Made by a program: the position numbers and the translations under genes | Shown: in pieces, positions 27,958 to 37,922 of the stretch | Position numbering within the stretch: position 1 is the stretch's first letter | Layout of the letters: each line of letters opens with the position of its first letter | Notes under the pieces: model-generated | The model's database searches: none | What the model saw: only the letters and a program-made list of their open reading frames with translations | Told to the model about the DNA's origin: nothing | Assembly (NCBI GenBank): GCA_033344815.1 | Contig: JAWPMR010000001.1 | Span: 1,784,136-1,848,135, forward strand | DNA length: 64,000 nucleotides | DNA from: Paracoccaceae bacterium | GTDB lineage: Bacteria > Pseudomonadota > Alphaproteobacteria > Rhodobacterales > Rhodobacteraceae | Direction: 5' to 3'

Positions 27958-29061
27958 TTAACCAACGTGGAACAACGTATTGAATAACTGGGGGTCGAGG
28001 CTTTCTGCCGAGAAAGTTTCGCCCTCAACCAAAACACTGACGGCGTCGTGGCTGTGAAGGCTTTCCTGATGGCTTGCAATAATTCTGAAGTCACAGATCC
28101 TTACGTCGGCCTGCAACTGCTCACAGAACAAACGCGCTGCATCCTCAACAAAAATAGGGTTCGCCGCGTTGAGCTCGGCAAATGCCTGCTCGTCCTCGCG
28201 TTTCACCATCACTTGCGTTTCGGTCGGGACAGCGCGACGGCATGCCTCGATCAGATCCTCAAACCACAGACACCCGGCATTGTCGTCAATCTCGGCCGAG
28301 ACCCGCGCAACTGAGCGTTGGGAATGCGGCGTGGCCAGTTGGCCGCGCGTCGCACGCGCGTGTTCCGACAATTCCAGCGAACAGGGGCAGGTCGATGAAT
28401 AGACGTAATCAAGATGCATGATTTTTTTACGCACGCCACCCGTCTCGACCAATTCCAACGCGATGTCATAATATTGATATCCGGACAGGCCAGATCGCAA
28501 ACTATCGACTTTCATCGGAAAGCTGAAACGCATCTGGATGCGTGCGTCAAAACTCTCAAGGTCCGTGATGTAATCGTCCAGAGCCGCTTCAATGACTCCA
28601 AAGCTAAAAGTCGCATCGGCGTGCTTGTAGAAGGAGCGCATGATCCGGGACATGTTGATGCCCTTTTTGTCCGCTTCAAGGCTGACAGAACCCGTTACCG
28701 AAGTCTCAAGCATAACTTCGCCGTTGTCACGCGTCCGGAACCGAATGGGAAGGCGGAAGTTCGAGATACCGACGTGTTGGATTTGCTGCTTGGCCCCCCG
28801 GATCAGGCTGGATGGCCCGTTTTGCAGGTCAGGAAGCGACGATTTGTAGCCCTCATCCGTTTCGAACCCCTCGGGGTATTCACGCGAGAAGGCAGGATAA
28901 TTCACCGCGTCCCCGCCAGGAACCAATCGCGCTACAGAGGGATCGAGCTCCAAAATCTCAGTGCTACTGGCACCTTTTGCCCAAGTGCGCAAAAGGGCCA
29001 AGGCAGCTTCCGCCTCATCCCGATCTGGCGTGGCATCAAGGATGGGTGTGTGGATGTTCAT
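27958..29061 (-). CDS. folE2: GTP cyclohydrolase I, FolE2 type
   Basis: A 367-residue enzyme of the FolE2/COG1469 family, which opens the GTP ring to give dihydroneopterin triphosphate, the first step of folate (and queuosine-type) synthesis. Conserved pieces are VGISNFRLPIRFRTRDNG, KKGINMSRIMRSF, STCPCSLELSEHARATRG (with the metal-site Cys), and DNAGCLWFEDLIE. FolE2 can use metals other than zinc, and in many bacteria it is controlled by zinc supply; no Zur box was recognised here. ATG 29061 is chosen over 29076 because GAGGGA sits upstream at good spacing. It supplies the pathway continued by folB and folP elsewhere in the window. Confidence 0.95.
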   Translation of the reverse strand: MNIHTPILDATPDRDEAEAALALLRTWAKGASSTEILELDPSVARLVPGGDAVNYPAFSREYPEGFETDEGYKSSLPDLQNGPSSLIRGAKQQIQHVGISNFRLPIRFRTRDNGEVMLETSVTGSVSLEADKKGINMSRIMRSFYKHADATFSFGVIEAALDDYITDLESFDARIQMRFSFPMKVDSLRSGLSGYQYYDIALELVETGGVRKKIMHLDYVYSSTCPCSLELSEHARATRGQLATPHSQRSVARVSAEIDDNAGCLWFEDLIEACRRAVPTETQVMVKREDEQAFAELNAANPIFVEDAARLFCEQLQADVRICDFRIIASHQESLHSHDAVSVLVEGETFSAESLDPQLFNTLFHVG

Positions 29062-29224
29062 CGCTATGTCCCTCATGATGGCGTCTGTATCAAGAGATAG
29101 GTCATCGTGTCGCTCTGACCAACTCTCCTCACAGATACGTCAAGTCGTGATAAAAGGATCAAAATTCTTAGCTTGGTCCGTCCGGTGGCCCCAATCAAAA
29201 TGCGCCGCCCCCCGATCGGCCCGA

Positions 29225-30406
29225 TCAAACAGACTCCAGCGCGTTAACGATGTCTGCAATCAAATCGGAAGCATCCTCAATACCAACACTGATCCGCACC
29301 AGACCCGCTGAAATGCCCAAAGCATCTTTTTGATCTTGCGGCAGGCGCTGATGCGTTGTGGTCGCCGGGTGAGTCATGATGGTTTTGGCATCACCAAGGT
29401 TGTTTGAAATCAGGCCAATTTCTATGGCATTCAGGAAACGGAACGCTGCCGTTTTACCCCCTTCCAGATCAATCGAAAGCACGGTTCCACCCTGCCCCAT
29501 CTGGCGTTGTACGAGTGCATATTGCGCGTGGTCGCAAAGGCCGGGATAGATGACCTGCGCCAGCTTTGGATGCCCGCTCAGTGCTTCTGCAATCGCCGTG
29601 GCGTTGGATGTCTGCGCCCGAACCCGAAGGTCCAGTGTTTCCAATCCCTTGAGCATGAGCCAGGCCGTAAACGGGCTCATCGAACCACCAGTGTGCTTCA
29701 TGTAAGGCTCAACCGTCTTGCGGATGAAATCTCGGCTCCCCATGATCACGCCTCCGAGGGCGCGGCCTTGCCCGTCAATGTGTTTCGTCGCCGAGTAGAT
29801 CACGACATCTGCCCCTTGAGAAATGGCCTTTGACCAGACCGGAGTGGCAAAAACATTGTCAACAACAACCTTCGCTCCCCTAGCATGGGCAAGCGCTGAT
29901 ACGGAAGCAATATCAACCACCTGCAAGGTTGGATTCGAGATAGATTCAAAGAATACAACCGCAGTATCGTCCGTGATTGCCGCCTCCCACGCGGCAAGAT
30001 CGGTGCCATCCACAAAGGTGACCTCCACGCCAAATCGCGTCAGGATTTCCTCCAAAACATACAAACATGATCCGAAAAGCGCCCGCGCAGAGACCACATG
30101 GTCCCCAGCTTTGAGCATCGCCATCAAAGCACCAGATACCGCGGCCATGCCAGAGGCTGTGGCAAACGCATCCTCCGCACCCTCAAGTGCTGCGATCCGC
30201 TCCTCAAACATCGCCACTGTCGGATTGCCATAACGCGCATAGATGAATTCATCCGGTTCGGCCTCGATGAAGCGTGCTTCTGCCGCCTCCGCTGTTTCAT
30301 AGACGAAGCCCTGCGTCAGGAAAATCGCTTCGGAAACTTCGCCATACTGGCTGCGGCGGGTGCCCGTGTGAATGGCCTTCGTACGCGGCTTCAAATCCCA
30401 TGTCAT
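29225..30406 (-). CDS. metZ: O-succinylhomoserine sulfhydrylase
   Basis: A 393-residue PLP enzyme of the cystathionine gamma-synthase family that makes homocysteine directly from an activated homoserine and sulfide. The PLP lysine is Lys208 in YSATKHIDGQGR, Asp183 in VVVDNVFATP holds the cofactor ring, and YARYGNPT and ASGMAAVS are active-site loops. The N-terminal TRAIHTGT-like start and the lack of the longer insert seen in O-acetylhomoserine enzymes favour MetZ. The ATG at 30406 has GGAGAG at good spacing. Upstream lie a promoter, a SAM-II riboswitch and a terminator, so S-adenosylmethionine controls it. Confidence 0.93.
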   Translation of the reverse strand: MTWDLKPRTKAIHTGTRRSQYGEVSEAIFLTQGFVYETAEAAEARFIEAEPDEFIYARYGNPTVAMFEERIAALEGAEDAFATASGMAAVSGALMAMLKAGDHVVSARALFGSCLYVLEEILTRFGVEVTFVDGTDLAAWEAAITDDTAVVFFESISNPTLQVVDIASVSALAHARGAKVVVDNVFATPVWSKAISQGADVVIYSATKHIDGQGRALGGVIMGSRDFIRKTVEPYMKHTGGSMSPFTAWLMLKGLETLDLRVRAQTSNATAIAEALSGHPKLAQVIYPGLCDHAQYALVQRQMGQGGTVLSIDLEGGKTAAFRFLNAIEIGLISNNLGDAKTIMTHPATTTHQRLPQDQKDALGISAGLVRISVGIEDASDLIADIVNALESV

Positions 30407-30434
30407 CTTTTCACTCTCCAGCCCGATCGGGCAC

Positions 30435-30469
30435 AAAAAAACCCCAGACGCGGTCAACGCGACGGGGTT
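30435..30469 (-). terminator. Intrinsic terminator in the metZ leader
   Basis: On the minus strand the leader folds AACCCC (30469-30464) against GGGGTT, with an inner CGCG/CGCG pair, and ends in a run of seven T. It lies between the SAM-II aptamer and the metZ ribosome site, as expected for a riboswitch that stops transcription early when SAM is plentiful. Confidence 0.8.
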
Positions 30470-30480
30470 CCCTCATCGGT

Positions 30481-30534
30481 GACCTTTTAGCGGAATATTT
30501 TACGTGGCCCGCAATCCGGTAACAAATCACCACG
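30481..30534 (-). ncRNA. SAM-II riboswitch aptamer
   Basis: The minus strand carries the SAM-II core in order: P1 CGTGG (30534-30530), the loop TGATTT...ACCGGATTGC, the P1 partner CCACG (30507-30503), an A-rich link TAAAAT, and the 3' pseudoknot strand GCTAAAAGG. SAM-II is an alphaproteobacterial class found upstream of metA/metX/metZ-type genes. Binding S-adenosylmethionine locks the pseudoknot. GGTGA in the aptamer (30531-30527) could alternatively pair with TCACC (30482-30478) just past it, a possible ligand-free switch helix. The predicted transcription start coincides with the first aptamer base. Confidence 0.92.
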
Positions 30535-30540
30535 GTCAAT

Positions 30541-30569
30541 TCGTTAGGCCAAAGGGTGTTGCGCGTCAA
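30541..30569 (-). promoter_or_regulatory. Predicted metZ promoter
   Basis: TTGACG (30569-30564) and TAACGA (30546-30541) are separated by exactly 17 bp on the minus strand, a good sigma-70 layout. The start site would fall near 30534, precisely where the SAM-II aptamer begins, which supports both calls. Confidence 0.6.
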
Positions 30570-30659
30570 CACCGTCACGGTGCTGTAACGATAATTTCAC
30601 GCCCCTGTAATATCCCATTGTCATAGCTCAGCCACAACATCTTGTAGAAGGGGCGGATT

Positions 30660-31658
30660 ATGCCAGTGCTCAGGATCAATGCGACCCACGAAAAGTTGCA
30701 GATGCATGAAAGCACGATGGCCGTGCCAGATGTTTTGGTCGCAGAGTCCCACAAAGCCGGCCCGATTGTAATTATGATACATGGTTACAAATACATACCC
30801 AACGATCCGGTACATTGCCCCCATCGAAAAATATTCAGCGCTTCAGAACAAGGTTGGCCGAAACAGCTTGGCTTTTTGACGGGTCAACCCAACGAAGGCC
30901 TGTGCATTGCATTTGGATGGTTTGCGCGAGGACCGTTACGACAAGCGCATCGCCGCGCCACAAAACTGGGCGAAAACCTCGCATCACTGATCAACAACCT
31001 TCGCACGATTGCACCCGATCGACCCATTCACGTGATTGCGCACTCGCTGGGATCGGAAATCGCTCTCTCTGCTCTGGAACATCTGAATGCTCACAAGGTT
31101 GAACGCATGCTGCTTTTGACGGGAGCCAGTTTCCACAGCAAAGCCCGCGACATGCTGAACACCCCGGCCGGGCTGAGCACAGAACTGTTCAATGTTACCA
31201 GCCGTGAAAACGATCTTTTCGATCTCGCGTTCGAACATATGGTCACCGCACCCGAATTGCACGACCGCGCCATTGGTCAGGGATTGAGCGCACCCAACGC
31301 GGTCAACCTCCAACTGGATTGTGACAAAACACTCGACGCCTTCGCGCTTTTGGGATTACCCGTCGCGCGCGCGCAACGGCGCGTATGTCACTGGTCGGCC
31401 TATCAACGTCCTGGCATCATGGCACTTTACACTGAAATCCTTCGAAATTGTGATACTTTTACACAGTCCAGACTGGCCGGGTTGCTCCCCAGTGCGGCGG
31501 CCCCCCGTTGGTCACGTTTTCTGCCCCGTAAGGACGCAGGAATTGGTAATGCAACACCAGCCATTGTCCGCCCCTTTGCCCCCCTTGCCTTGAAGATGAA
31601 AAACCGCATCATGTCGGTCACATCTGCGCAAGGGAACAAAAATGAGCACGCCTATTGA
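30660..31658 (+). CDS. Alpha/beta-hydrolase fold protein
   Basis: A 332-residue cytoplasmic hydrolase. His41-Gly42 in IMIHGYKYIP forms the oxyanion side, and the nucleophile elbow is AHSLGSE with Ser129. The remaining triad residues would lie in the second half but are not obvious: the C-terminal His may be in CHWSAYQRPG. No cap-domain signature allows a substrate guess; esterase or lipase-like activity is possible. It has no signal peptide. Its last 17 nt overlap the glutathione transferase gene, which suggests co-expression. It is divergent from metZ. Confidence 0.8.
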   Translation: MPVLRINATHEKLQMHESTMAVPDVLVAESHKAGPIVIMIHGYKYIPNDPVHCPHRKIFSASEQGWPKQLGFLTGQPNEGLCIAFGWFARGPLRQAHRRATKLGENLASLINNLRTIAPDRPIHVIAHSLGSEIALSALEHLNAHKVERMLLLTGASFHSKARDMLNTPAGLSTELFNVTSRENDLFDLAFEHMVTAPELHDRAIGQGLSAPNAVNLQLDCDKTLDAFALLGLPVARAQRRVCHWSAYQRPGIMALYTEILRNCDTFTQSRLAGLLPSAAAPRWSRFLPRKDAGIGNATPAIVRPFAPLALKMKNRIMSVTSAQGNKNEHAY

Positions 31659-32343
31659 TCTGTATTTCTGGCCCACCCCAAATGGCTGGAAAATATCCAT
31701 CGCGCTTGAAGAAATGGTGTTGCCCTACAAAACCCACCTGATCAACATCGGCGCCGGTGATCAGTTTGACCCGGCGTTTCTCAAGATCGCGCCCAACAAC
31801 AGAATGCCTGCAATCGTCGATCATGATGGTCCGGACGGCGCAGCTGTTTCGATCTTTGAATCCGGTGCAATCCTGCAATATCTAGCGGATAAAACCGGTC
31901 AGTTTGGCGGCACAACGGCGCGTGAAAAAATCGCCGTCACCGAATGGTTGATGTGGCAGATGGGGGGGCTTGGTCCGATGGCGGGGCAAGCGCACCACTT
32001 TTTGAAATATGCGCCTTTCATGGAACCTCCCAACGATATTCCCTACGCCAAAGACCGTTATCGCACTGAAACGGGCCGCCTCTATGGTGTTTTAGATCGC
32101 CAATTGGAGCGAAATGAATATGTGGCGGGTGATTTTTATTCTATCGCGGATATGGCGATCTGGGGGTGGGCCTCTCTCTGGGAAGGCCAGCAACAGACCT
32201 TGGAAGACAAGCCAAACATGACGCGCTGGTTGGCAAGCATGGTGGCGCGGCCGGGCGTTCAAGCCGGACGCGCTCTTCATGCCGAAAAACGGGCTGACTT
32301 TCGCAATGATCAAAGCGCGCAGGACAAACTCTTTAAAAAGTAG
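31642..32343 (+). CDS. Glutathione S-transferase (YfcG/YghU-like)
   Basis: A 233-residue cytosolic transferase with an N-terminal thioredoxin fold (about 5-90) and a C-terminal helical domain (about 95-215). TPNGWKISIALEE at residues 12-24 and NNRMPAIVDHDG are typical of the Nu-class YfcG/YghU group, where the Thr/Asn pair binds glutathione or its disulfide. ESGAILQYLADK is the glutathione-contact helix, and YSIADMAIWGW is the conserved N-capping box. YfcG relatives have disulfide-bond reductase activity. The start overlaps the hydrolase gene by 17 nt. A glutathione reductase gene lies at 47-49 kb. Confidence 0.92.
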   Translation: MSTPIDLYFWPTPNGWKISIALEEMVLPYKTHLINIGAGDQFDPAFLKIAPNNRMPAIVDHDGPDGAAVSIFESGAILQYLADKTGQFGGTTAREKIAVTEWLMWQMGGLGPMAGQAHHFLKYAPFMEPPNDIPYAKDRYRTETGRLYGVLDRQLERNEYVAGDFYSIADMAIWGWASLWEGQQQTLEDKPNMTRWLASMVARPGVQAGRALHAEKRADFRNDQSAQDKLFKK

Positions 32344-32458
32344 TAAAAATCAGAATTGGATTGATGGCTTTCCAAGAGAGATCGTCCCGATTTTCTTTGC
32401 AATGCGGTTCATTCAGCGCCACAACCTTGGCAGCGGCGTTAAAGGGTAGTCAGTCTGA

Positions 32459-33184
32459 ATGTATGAAGGCGTTCTAATTCCAGAGAACCTTGTCTATCTG
32501 GCAGGGGCATTCTACGTCGCAGGACTTGCTATTACCAACCAGATCATCCTGCGCATTTTGCTTTTGGCCGGCACGGCCGTCTATCTGGTGTATTATTCCA
32601 CGATTGCGGATAACCCCCTGTGGGAGGCCATTTACGTCAGCATGCTGATTGGACTGGCAAATCTTGGCGGCCTGACCAGCCTGATTGCGCGTAATTCCAG
32701 ATTGGCCATTCCGGCGGCTCATGCAGATATATACTTTGATTTTCCGCGCCTGCCCCCGGGCGATTTTCGCGCGCTCATGAAACTGGCGCGTCGCTTTACA
32801 GTAGAGGAGGACCGACAGGTCACCGTCGAGGGCGAGTCCGGTACCAAATTGTATTTTGTGATCAGCGGCGCGACACTTCTGCGTAAAGGCGATCAGGCGT
32901 TTGTTCTGGCACCCAAGCTGTTTCTGGGCGAAATCGCCTTTTTGATCGGATCGCCCAGTTCTGCATCTGCCTGGCTGGAAGAGGGCGCCGAAGTTCTTGA
33001 ATGGCGCTTCGATGATCTGCGCCGGAAATGCGCAAAGAACGCGCGGTTCAAGCTGGCACTAGAAGCAGCGATTTCGGTGGATCTGGCGCGCAAAGTATCC
33101 CATTCGATGGGCAAAGACGCTGTGCGCGTAAACAATATCCCCAAATCGATGATCGACGCGTTGGAAACCGTAGAAAAGGGCTAG
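32459..33184 (+). CDS. Popeye-like membrane protein with cyclic-nucleotide-binding domain
   Basis: A 241-residue protein with two or three N-terminal membrane helices (about 8-75: NLVYLAGAFYVAGLAITNQI, ILLLAGTAVYLVYYST and a third before ARNSRL). A cytoplasmic CRP-like beta roll follows at about 100-205 (TVEGESGTKLYFVISGATLL, FLGEIAFLIGSP). This order is that of Popeye-domain proteins, which bind cAMP in animals; bacterial versions are uncharacterised. The phosphate-binding cassette FLGEIAFLIGSPSSASAW lacks the classic RxA arginine, so ligand binding is uncertain. It is convergent with yciB, with overlapping stops. Confidence 0.82.
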   Translation: MYEGVLIPENLVYLAGAFYVAGLAITNQIILRILLLAGTAVYLVYYSTIADNPLWEAIYVSMLIGLANLGGLTSLIARNSRLAIPAAHADIYFDFPRLPPGDFRALMKLARRFTVEEDRQVTVEGESGTKLYFVISGATLLRKGDQAFVLAPKLFLGEIAFLIGSPSSASAWLEEGAEVLEWRFDDLRRKCAKNARFKLALEAAISVDLARKVSHSMGKDAVRVNNIPKSMIDALETVEKG

Positions 33185-33795
33185 GCGTCGTCCTCGGTTT
33201 CATCGGTGATCAGATGGCCTTGTAAAGCCGTGAACTGCCACATCAGGAATCCCATCAAAACCACAGGGAAACCGAATGTTTCAATCTTGACCCAGGCGTC
33301 CGTGGACATCGTGCGCCAGATCACCTCATTTGCAACAGCCAGAAACGCAAATACCGCACAGAGTCTGCGGGTCAGGATCATCCAGCCTTCGTGGCGCATG
33401 GGCATCATTTCATTCATTACGAAAGCCAGATAAGACTGACCCCGCATCAAACCGATGCCCAACAACGCCGCAAACAACCCGTACACAATGCTGGTTTTCA
33501 TCTTGAAAAAGCGTTCGTCGTTAAACCACGCAGTGAGGCCCCCGAAGAAAATGACCATAAAGGCGGTGAACACCTGCATACGGCTGAGCTGGCCCGTCAA
33601 TTTCCATAGGATTGCCATCGCGACAAGAAGGATTGGGACAAAGACCAATGCCGCAACGATAAAGCCGGTGTATTCCGTGCCCCCGATGACGAACACGTCT
33701 TCTTTAATCTTCAGGTAGATCAGAAAAAACAGGATGGTCGGGCCCAGTTCGAGCCCTTGTTTTACAATCGGGTTGATCGGTTTTGGGTCTGACAT
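33181..33795 (-). CDS. yciB: Inner-membrane septation protein YciB/IspZ
   Basis: A 204-residue membrane protein with five or six helices, matching the YciB/IspZ family by LELGPTILFFLIYLK, a helix-2 region, the conserved TAWFNDERFFKMKTSIVYGLFA block, and WMILTRRLCAVFAFLAVANEVIWR. YciB links cell-envelope elongation and division in E. coli. Members run 180-205 residues. It ends in a mutual stop overlap with the Popeye gene and is preceded after 9 bp by the DMT transporter gene on the same strand, so the transporter and yciB form a likely operon downstream of ftsY. Confidence 0.93.
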   Translation of the reverse strand: MSDPKPINPIVKQGLELGPTILFFLIYLKIKEDVFVIGGTEYTGFIVAALVFVPILLVAMAILWKLTGQLSRMQVFTAFMVIFFGGLTAWFNDERFFKMKTSIVYGLFAALLGIGLMRGQSYLAFVMNEMMPMRHEGWMILTRRLCAVFAFLAVANEVIWRTMSTDAWVKIETFGFPVVLMGFLMWQFTALQGHLITDETEDDA

Positions 33796-33804
33796 TTCGC
33801 TTCC

Positions 33805-34707
33805 TTATCCGCCCATCTCAACTATCACAGCTCCCAGCGCAATCAATGCCATAAGGGCAATGCGGCGCGGTCCCACGGTTTCTTTCAGTAACAGCCACCC
33901 GATTACAGCGGCAAAGACCGTGGAGGTTTCGCGCAAGACGGCAGCTTCGCCGACCTTGTCAAGACGCGTGGCCATCATGACTGCGCCAAAACTCAAGGGC
34001 GCGACCAGACCACCTACCAGCCCGCGCATCATGAGCGGGCCCAGTGTTGGGCGATTTTTCATACGCATCCAGCGCGCGCCTGCGACCAGTGGCATAAAAA
34101 ACCCATCGATCATGAAAAACCACGCAAGAAACGTAAATGGGTTCGCCGTGGCCCGGATGCCGTAGGCGTCATAGGTGGTGTAAAGCGCCACGAACAGGCC
34201 CGTGAGGACGGCCAACCCAAGGGCCGCATTTAGCGTTTCGCGCTCTGACACCAGAAAAATCATGTTGTAGATCGCAAGGCCAAATATTCCGGCCAACAGC
34301 ACGGCGACCCCGATCCATTGGACACCCGTGAAGGTTTCTTCAAAGATCAGATAGGCGCCGATCACGGTGAACAAGGGGCCCGTCCCACGCACCACCGGAT
34401 AAACCACAGTATAGGCACCCTTGGTATAGGCCCAGGCCTGCAGCAGTTTGTAGATCACATGGATCAGCCAGACAGCAGCAAAAATGGGCCACATATGCGG
34501 TTCGGGCCATGGCACCACAAACAGAACAAATGGAACGGCCATAAGCATGTAGCAAAAATCAATCGCGCCGCGTGTCAGCCAGGGATCGTGTCTTCCCTTT
34601 TGCAGCGCGCCAAAGACTGCGTGCAGAAGGGCCGCCATGAGAGCGAGCATCAGCGCCACTTGATGGCCTGCTTCCGTTCCCTCGATTGAAATCAGCCAGT
34701 CTGTCAT
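33805..34707 (-). CDS. DMT-superfamily transporter (EamA type)
   Basis: A 300-residue inner-membrane protein of about ten helices in two repeats. Useful markers are GTGPLFTVIGAYLIFEETFTG at the end of the first repeat, GLVGGLVAPLSFGAVMMATR in the middle, and LRETSTVFAAVIGWLLLKET near the C-terminus. The substrate is unknown. It is distinct from the other two DMT proteins in this window, so they are not recent copies. It lies between ftsY (59 bp upstream) and yciB (9 bp downstream) on the same strand, consistent with an ftsY-DMT-yciB transcript, a familiar order in this group. Confidence 0.87.
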   Translation of the reverse strand: MTDWLISIEGTEAGHQVALMLALMAALLHAVFGALQKGRHDPWLTRGAIDFCYMLMAVPFVLFVVPWPEPHMWPIFAAVWLIHVIYKLLQAWAYTKGAYTVVYPVVRGTGPLFTVIGAYLIFEETFTGVQWIGVAVLLAGIFGLAIYNMIFLVSERETLNAALGLAVLTGLFVALYTTYDAYGIRATANPFTFLAWFFMIDGFFMPLVAGARWMRMKNRPTLGPLMMRGLVGGLVAPLSFGAVMMATRLDKVGEAAVLRETSTVFAAVIGWLLLKETVGPRRIALMALIALGAVIVEMGG

Positions 34708-34765
34708 GCGGTTAGGAAAGGTGGCGCAAGCCCCACCCTACGGGCGCATTGGTCTGGGGTAGATG

Positions 34766-36142
<1,377 letters not shown>

Positions 36143-36221
36143 ATCAGCGCCTGCCCTCTTGCCGGTCCTTCCACCATCTAAGGGGAATTAACGGCAAGGG
36201 AAAGACCCACGCGTCGTCTGC

Positions 36222-37922
36222 TCAGATCTCTTCCGGGAAATGTTTCATGACCAAGCGGATCGGGTTGGGGGCGGCCTGCCCCAGGCCACAAATCGAGGCA
36301 TCCACCATGGCGGTGCTCAATTCTTCCAACAGCGGTTGGTCCCATGTATCCTGCTGCATCAGTTTCACCGCCTTTTCGCACCCAACGCGACATGGCGTGC
36401 ATTGACCACAGCTTTCGTCCTCAAAGAAGCGCAACATGTTCAAGGCTGCAGCCCGTGCGGAATCCTGATCAGACAAAACGACGACGGCAGCGGACCCGAT
36501 AAACGACCCCAACGGTTGCAATGTGTCGAAATCGAGCGGTACGTCATGGATCGACGCTGGCAACAATCCCGAGGACGGCCCGCCGGGTTGGTAGGCTTTG
36601 AACACATGGCCTTTCGCCATACCGCCAGCGGCTTCGATGATATCGATGATCGTGGAGCCGGCGGGCAACAGATAAACACCCGGCGCGGCGACACGTCCGG
36701 ATACGGAATAGCTGCGCAGACCTTTGCGACCATTCTTTTCGGTGGAAGACAAAACCTCCGGCCCTTCGCGGCAAATGCGCGTCACCCAATGCAGGGTTTC
36801 CACGTTGTGCACCAGCGTGGGTTGGCCAAAGATACCAACCTGTGCCACAAAAGGCGGACGATGACGCGGCATGCCACGCTTGCCCTCGATGCTTTCGATC
36901 ATCGCGGATTCTTCGCCGCAGATATAGGCACCCGCACCGCGGCGCAGATCAATGTAGCCTGGCTCAACAATCCCGGCTTCTTCCAGCGCTTTGATTTCGC
37001 GCGCCAGAATCTCCAAAACGGCAGGGTATTCATCGCGCATGTAAATAAAGGCTGTTTCGGCCTCAACTGCCCAGGCCGCGATCAACATGCCTTCCAAAAA
37101 CAGATGCGGCACGCGTTCGAGATAATAGCGATCCTTGAAAGTGCCCGGTTCGCCCTCATCGCCATTCACGGCCAGATAACGCGGCCCGGCGTTTGCGCGC
37201 ACGAACCCCCACTTCTTGCCCGACGGAAACCCAGCACCCCCCAGCCCTCGCAGACCGGAGGCCAGCACTTTTTCCTGCACCGCTTCCCAATCTCCGTTGG
37301 CGCGCAGCTCTTTCAAAACGGCATATCCGCCATCTGCCGCGTAGGTTGCAAAATCCTGATAGGCGGGGATATGCGCGTGCGTATGCCCTGCGGCGATTGC
37401 TGCGGTCACCTTTTCCGGCGTGGCGTGATCAATATGCGCATGGCCCAATTCCAATACAGGGGCCGTGTCGCAACGTCCCATGCAGGGTGCGCGCAATACG
37501 CGCACTTCGGCAGGGTCAAGCCCGTCCTCCAGCGCTGATTTCAAAGCCTGCGCACCGGCCAGTTCACACGATAGGGAATCACACACCCGGATGGTCAACG
37601 CGGGGGGCGGTGTTTCACCCTCTTTGACTACATCGAAATGCGCATAAAACGTCGCCACTTCATACACTTCGGCCATGGACATGCGCATCTCTTCAGCGAG
37701 CGCGCGCAGATGCGCCGCTGACAGATGGCCAAATTGGTCCTGGATTTTATGCAGATGTTCGATCAACAGGTCGCTGCGCCGCGGGGCATCCCCCAACAGC
37801 GATTTGACCGCGTCCCAGGCATCGTCCTGCAACTGTCGGCCCTTGGTGTGACGGCGGCCCTTGCCTTTGCCGGATTTCCACACACCCTTGCGCGGGGATT
37901 TGTCTGCACCATCCAATGCCAT
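36222..37922 (-). CDS. Fused NuoE/NuoF-like NADH-binding subunit, formate dehydrogenase beta type
   Basis: A 566-residue iron-sulfur flavoprotein joining a NuoE-like domain (about 35-185) and a NuoF-like domain (about 215-566). The first holds the [2Fe-2S] Cys in VCDSLSCELAG and APCMGRCDTAP. The second holds the FMN/NADH loops GLRGLGGAGFPSGKKW and NGDEGEPGTFKDR, then CGEESAMIESIEGKRG, and the [4Fe-4S] motif ESCGQCTPCRVGCEK. Fusions of this kind serve as the diaphorase part of soluble NAD-linked formate dehydrogenases. The start at 37922 has GGAGA 8 nt upstream. No catalytic (molybdopterin) subunit, fdsD or complex I gene is adjacent within the window, which is odd; it could be elsewhere. Confidence 0.83.
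   Translation of the reverse strand: MALDGADKSPRKGVWKSGKGKGRRHTKGRQLQDDAWDAVKSLLGDAPRRSDLLIEHLHKIQDQFGHLSAAHLRALAEEMRMSMAEVYEVATFYAHFDVVKEGETPPPALTIRVCDSLSCELAGAQALKSALEDGLDPAEVRVLRAPCMGRCDTAPVLELGHAHIDHATPEKVTAAIAAGHTHAHIPAYQDFATYAADGGYAVLKELRANGDWEAVQEKVLASGLRGLGGAGFPSGKKWGFVRANAGPRYLAVNGDEGEPGTFKDRYYLERVPHLFLEGMLIAAWAVEAETAFIYMRDEYPAVLEILAREIKALEEAGIVEPGYIDLRRGAGAYICGEESAMIESIEGKRGMPRHRPPFVAQVGIFGQPTLVHNVETLHWVTRICREGPEVLSSTEKNGRKGLRSYSVSGRVAAPGVYLLPAGSTIIDIIEAAGGMAKGHVFKAYQPGGPSSGLLPASIHDVPLDFDTLQPLGSFIGSAAVVVLSDQDSARAAALNMLRFFEDESCGQCTPCRVGCEKAVKLMQQDTWDQPLLEELSTAMVDASICGLGQAAPNPIRLVMKHFPEEI

Noticed and set aside
30549-30595. Inverted repeats upstream of the metZ promoter (GTGTTG/CAACAC and CACCG/CGGTG) as MetR-type or MetJ-type sites
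   Set aside because: They do not match known methionine operators, and one overlaps the predicted -35 element; the riboswitch already explains control by SAM.
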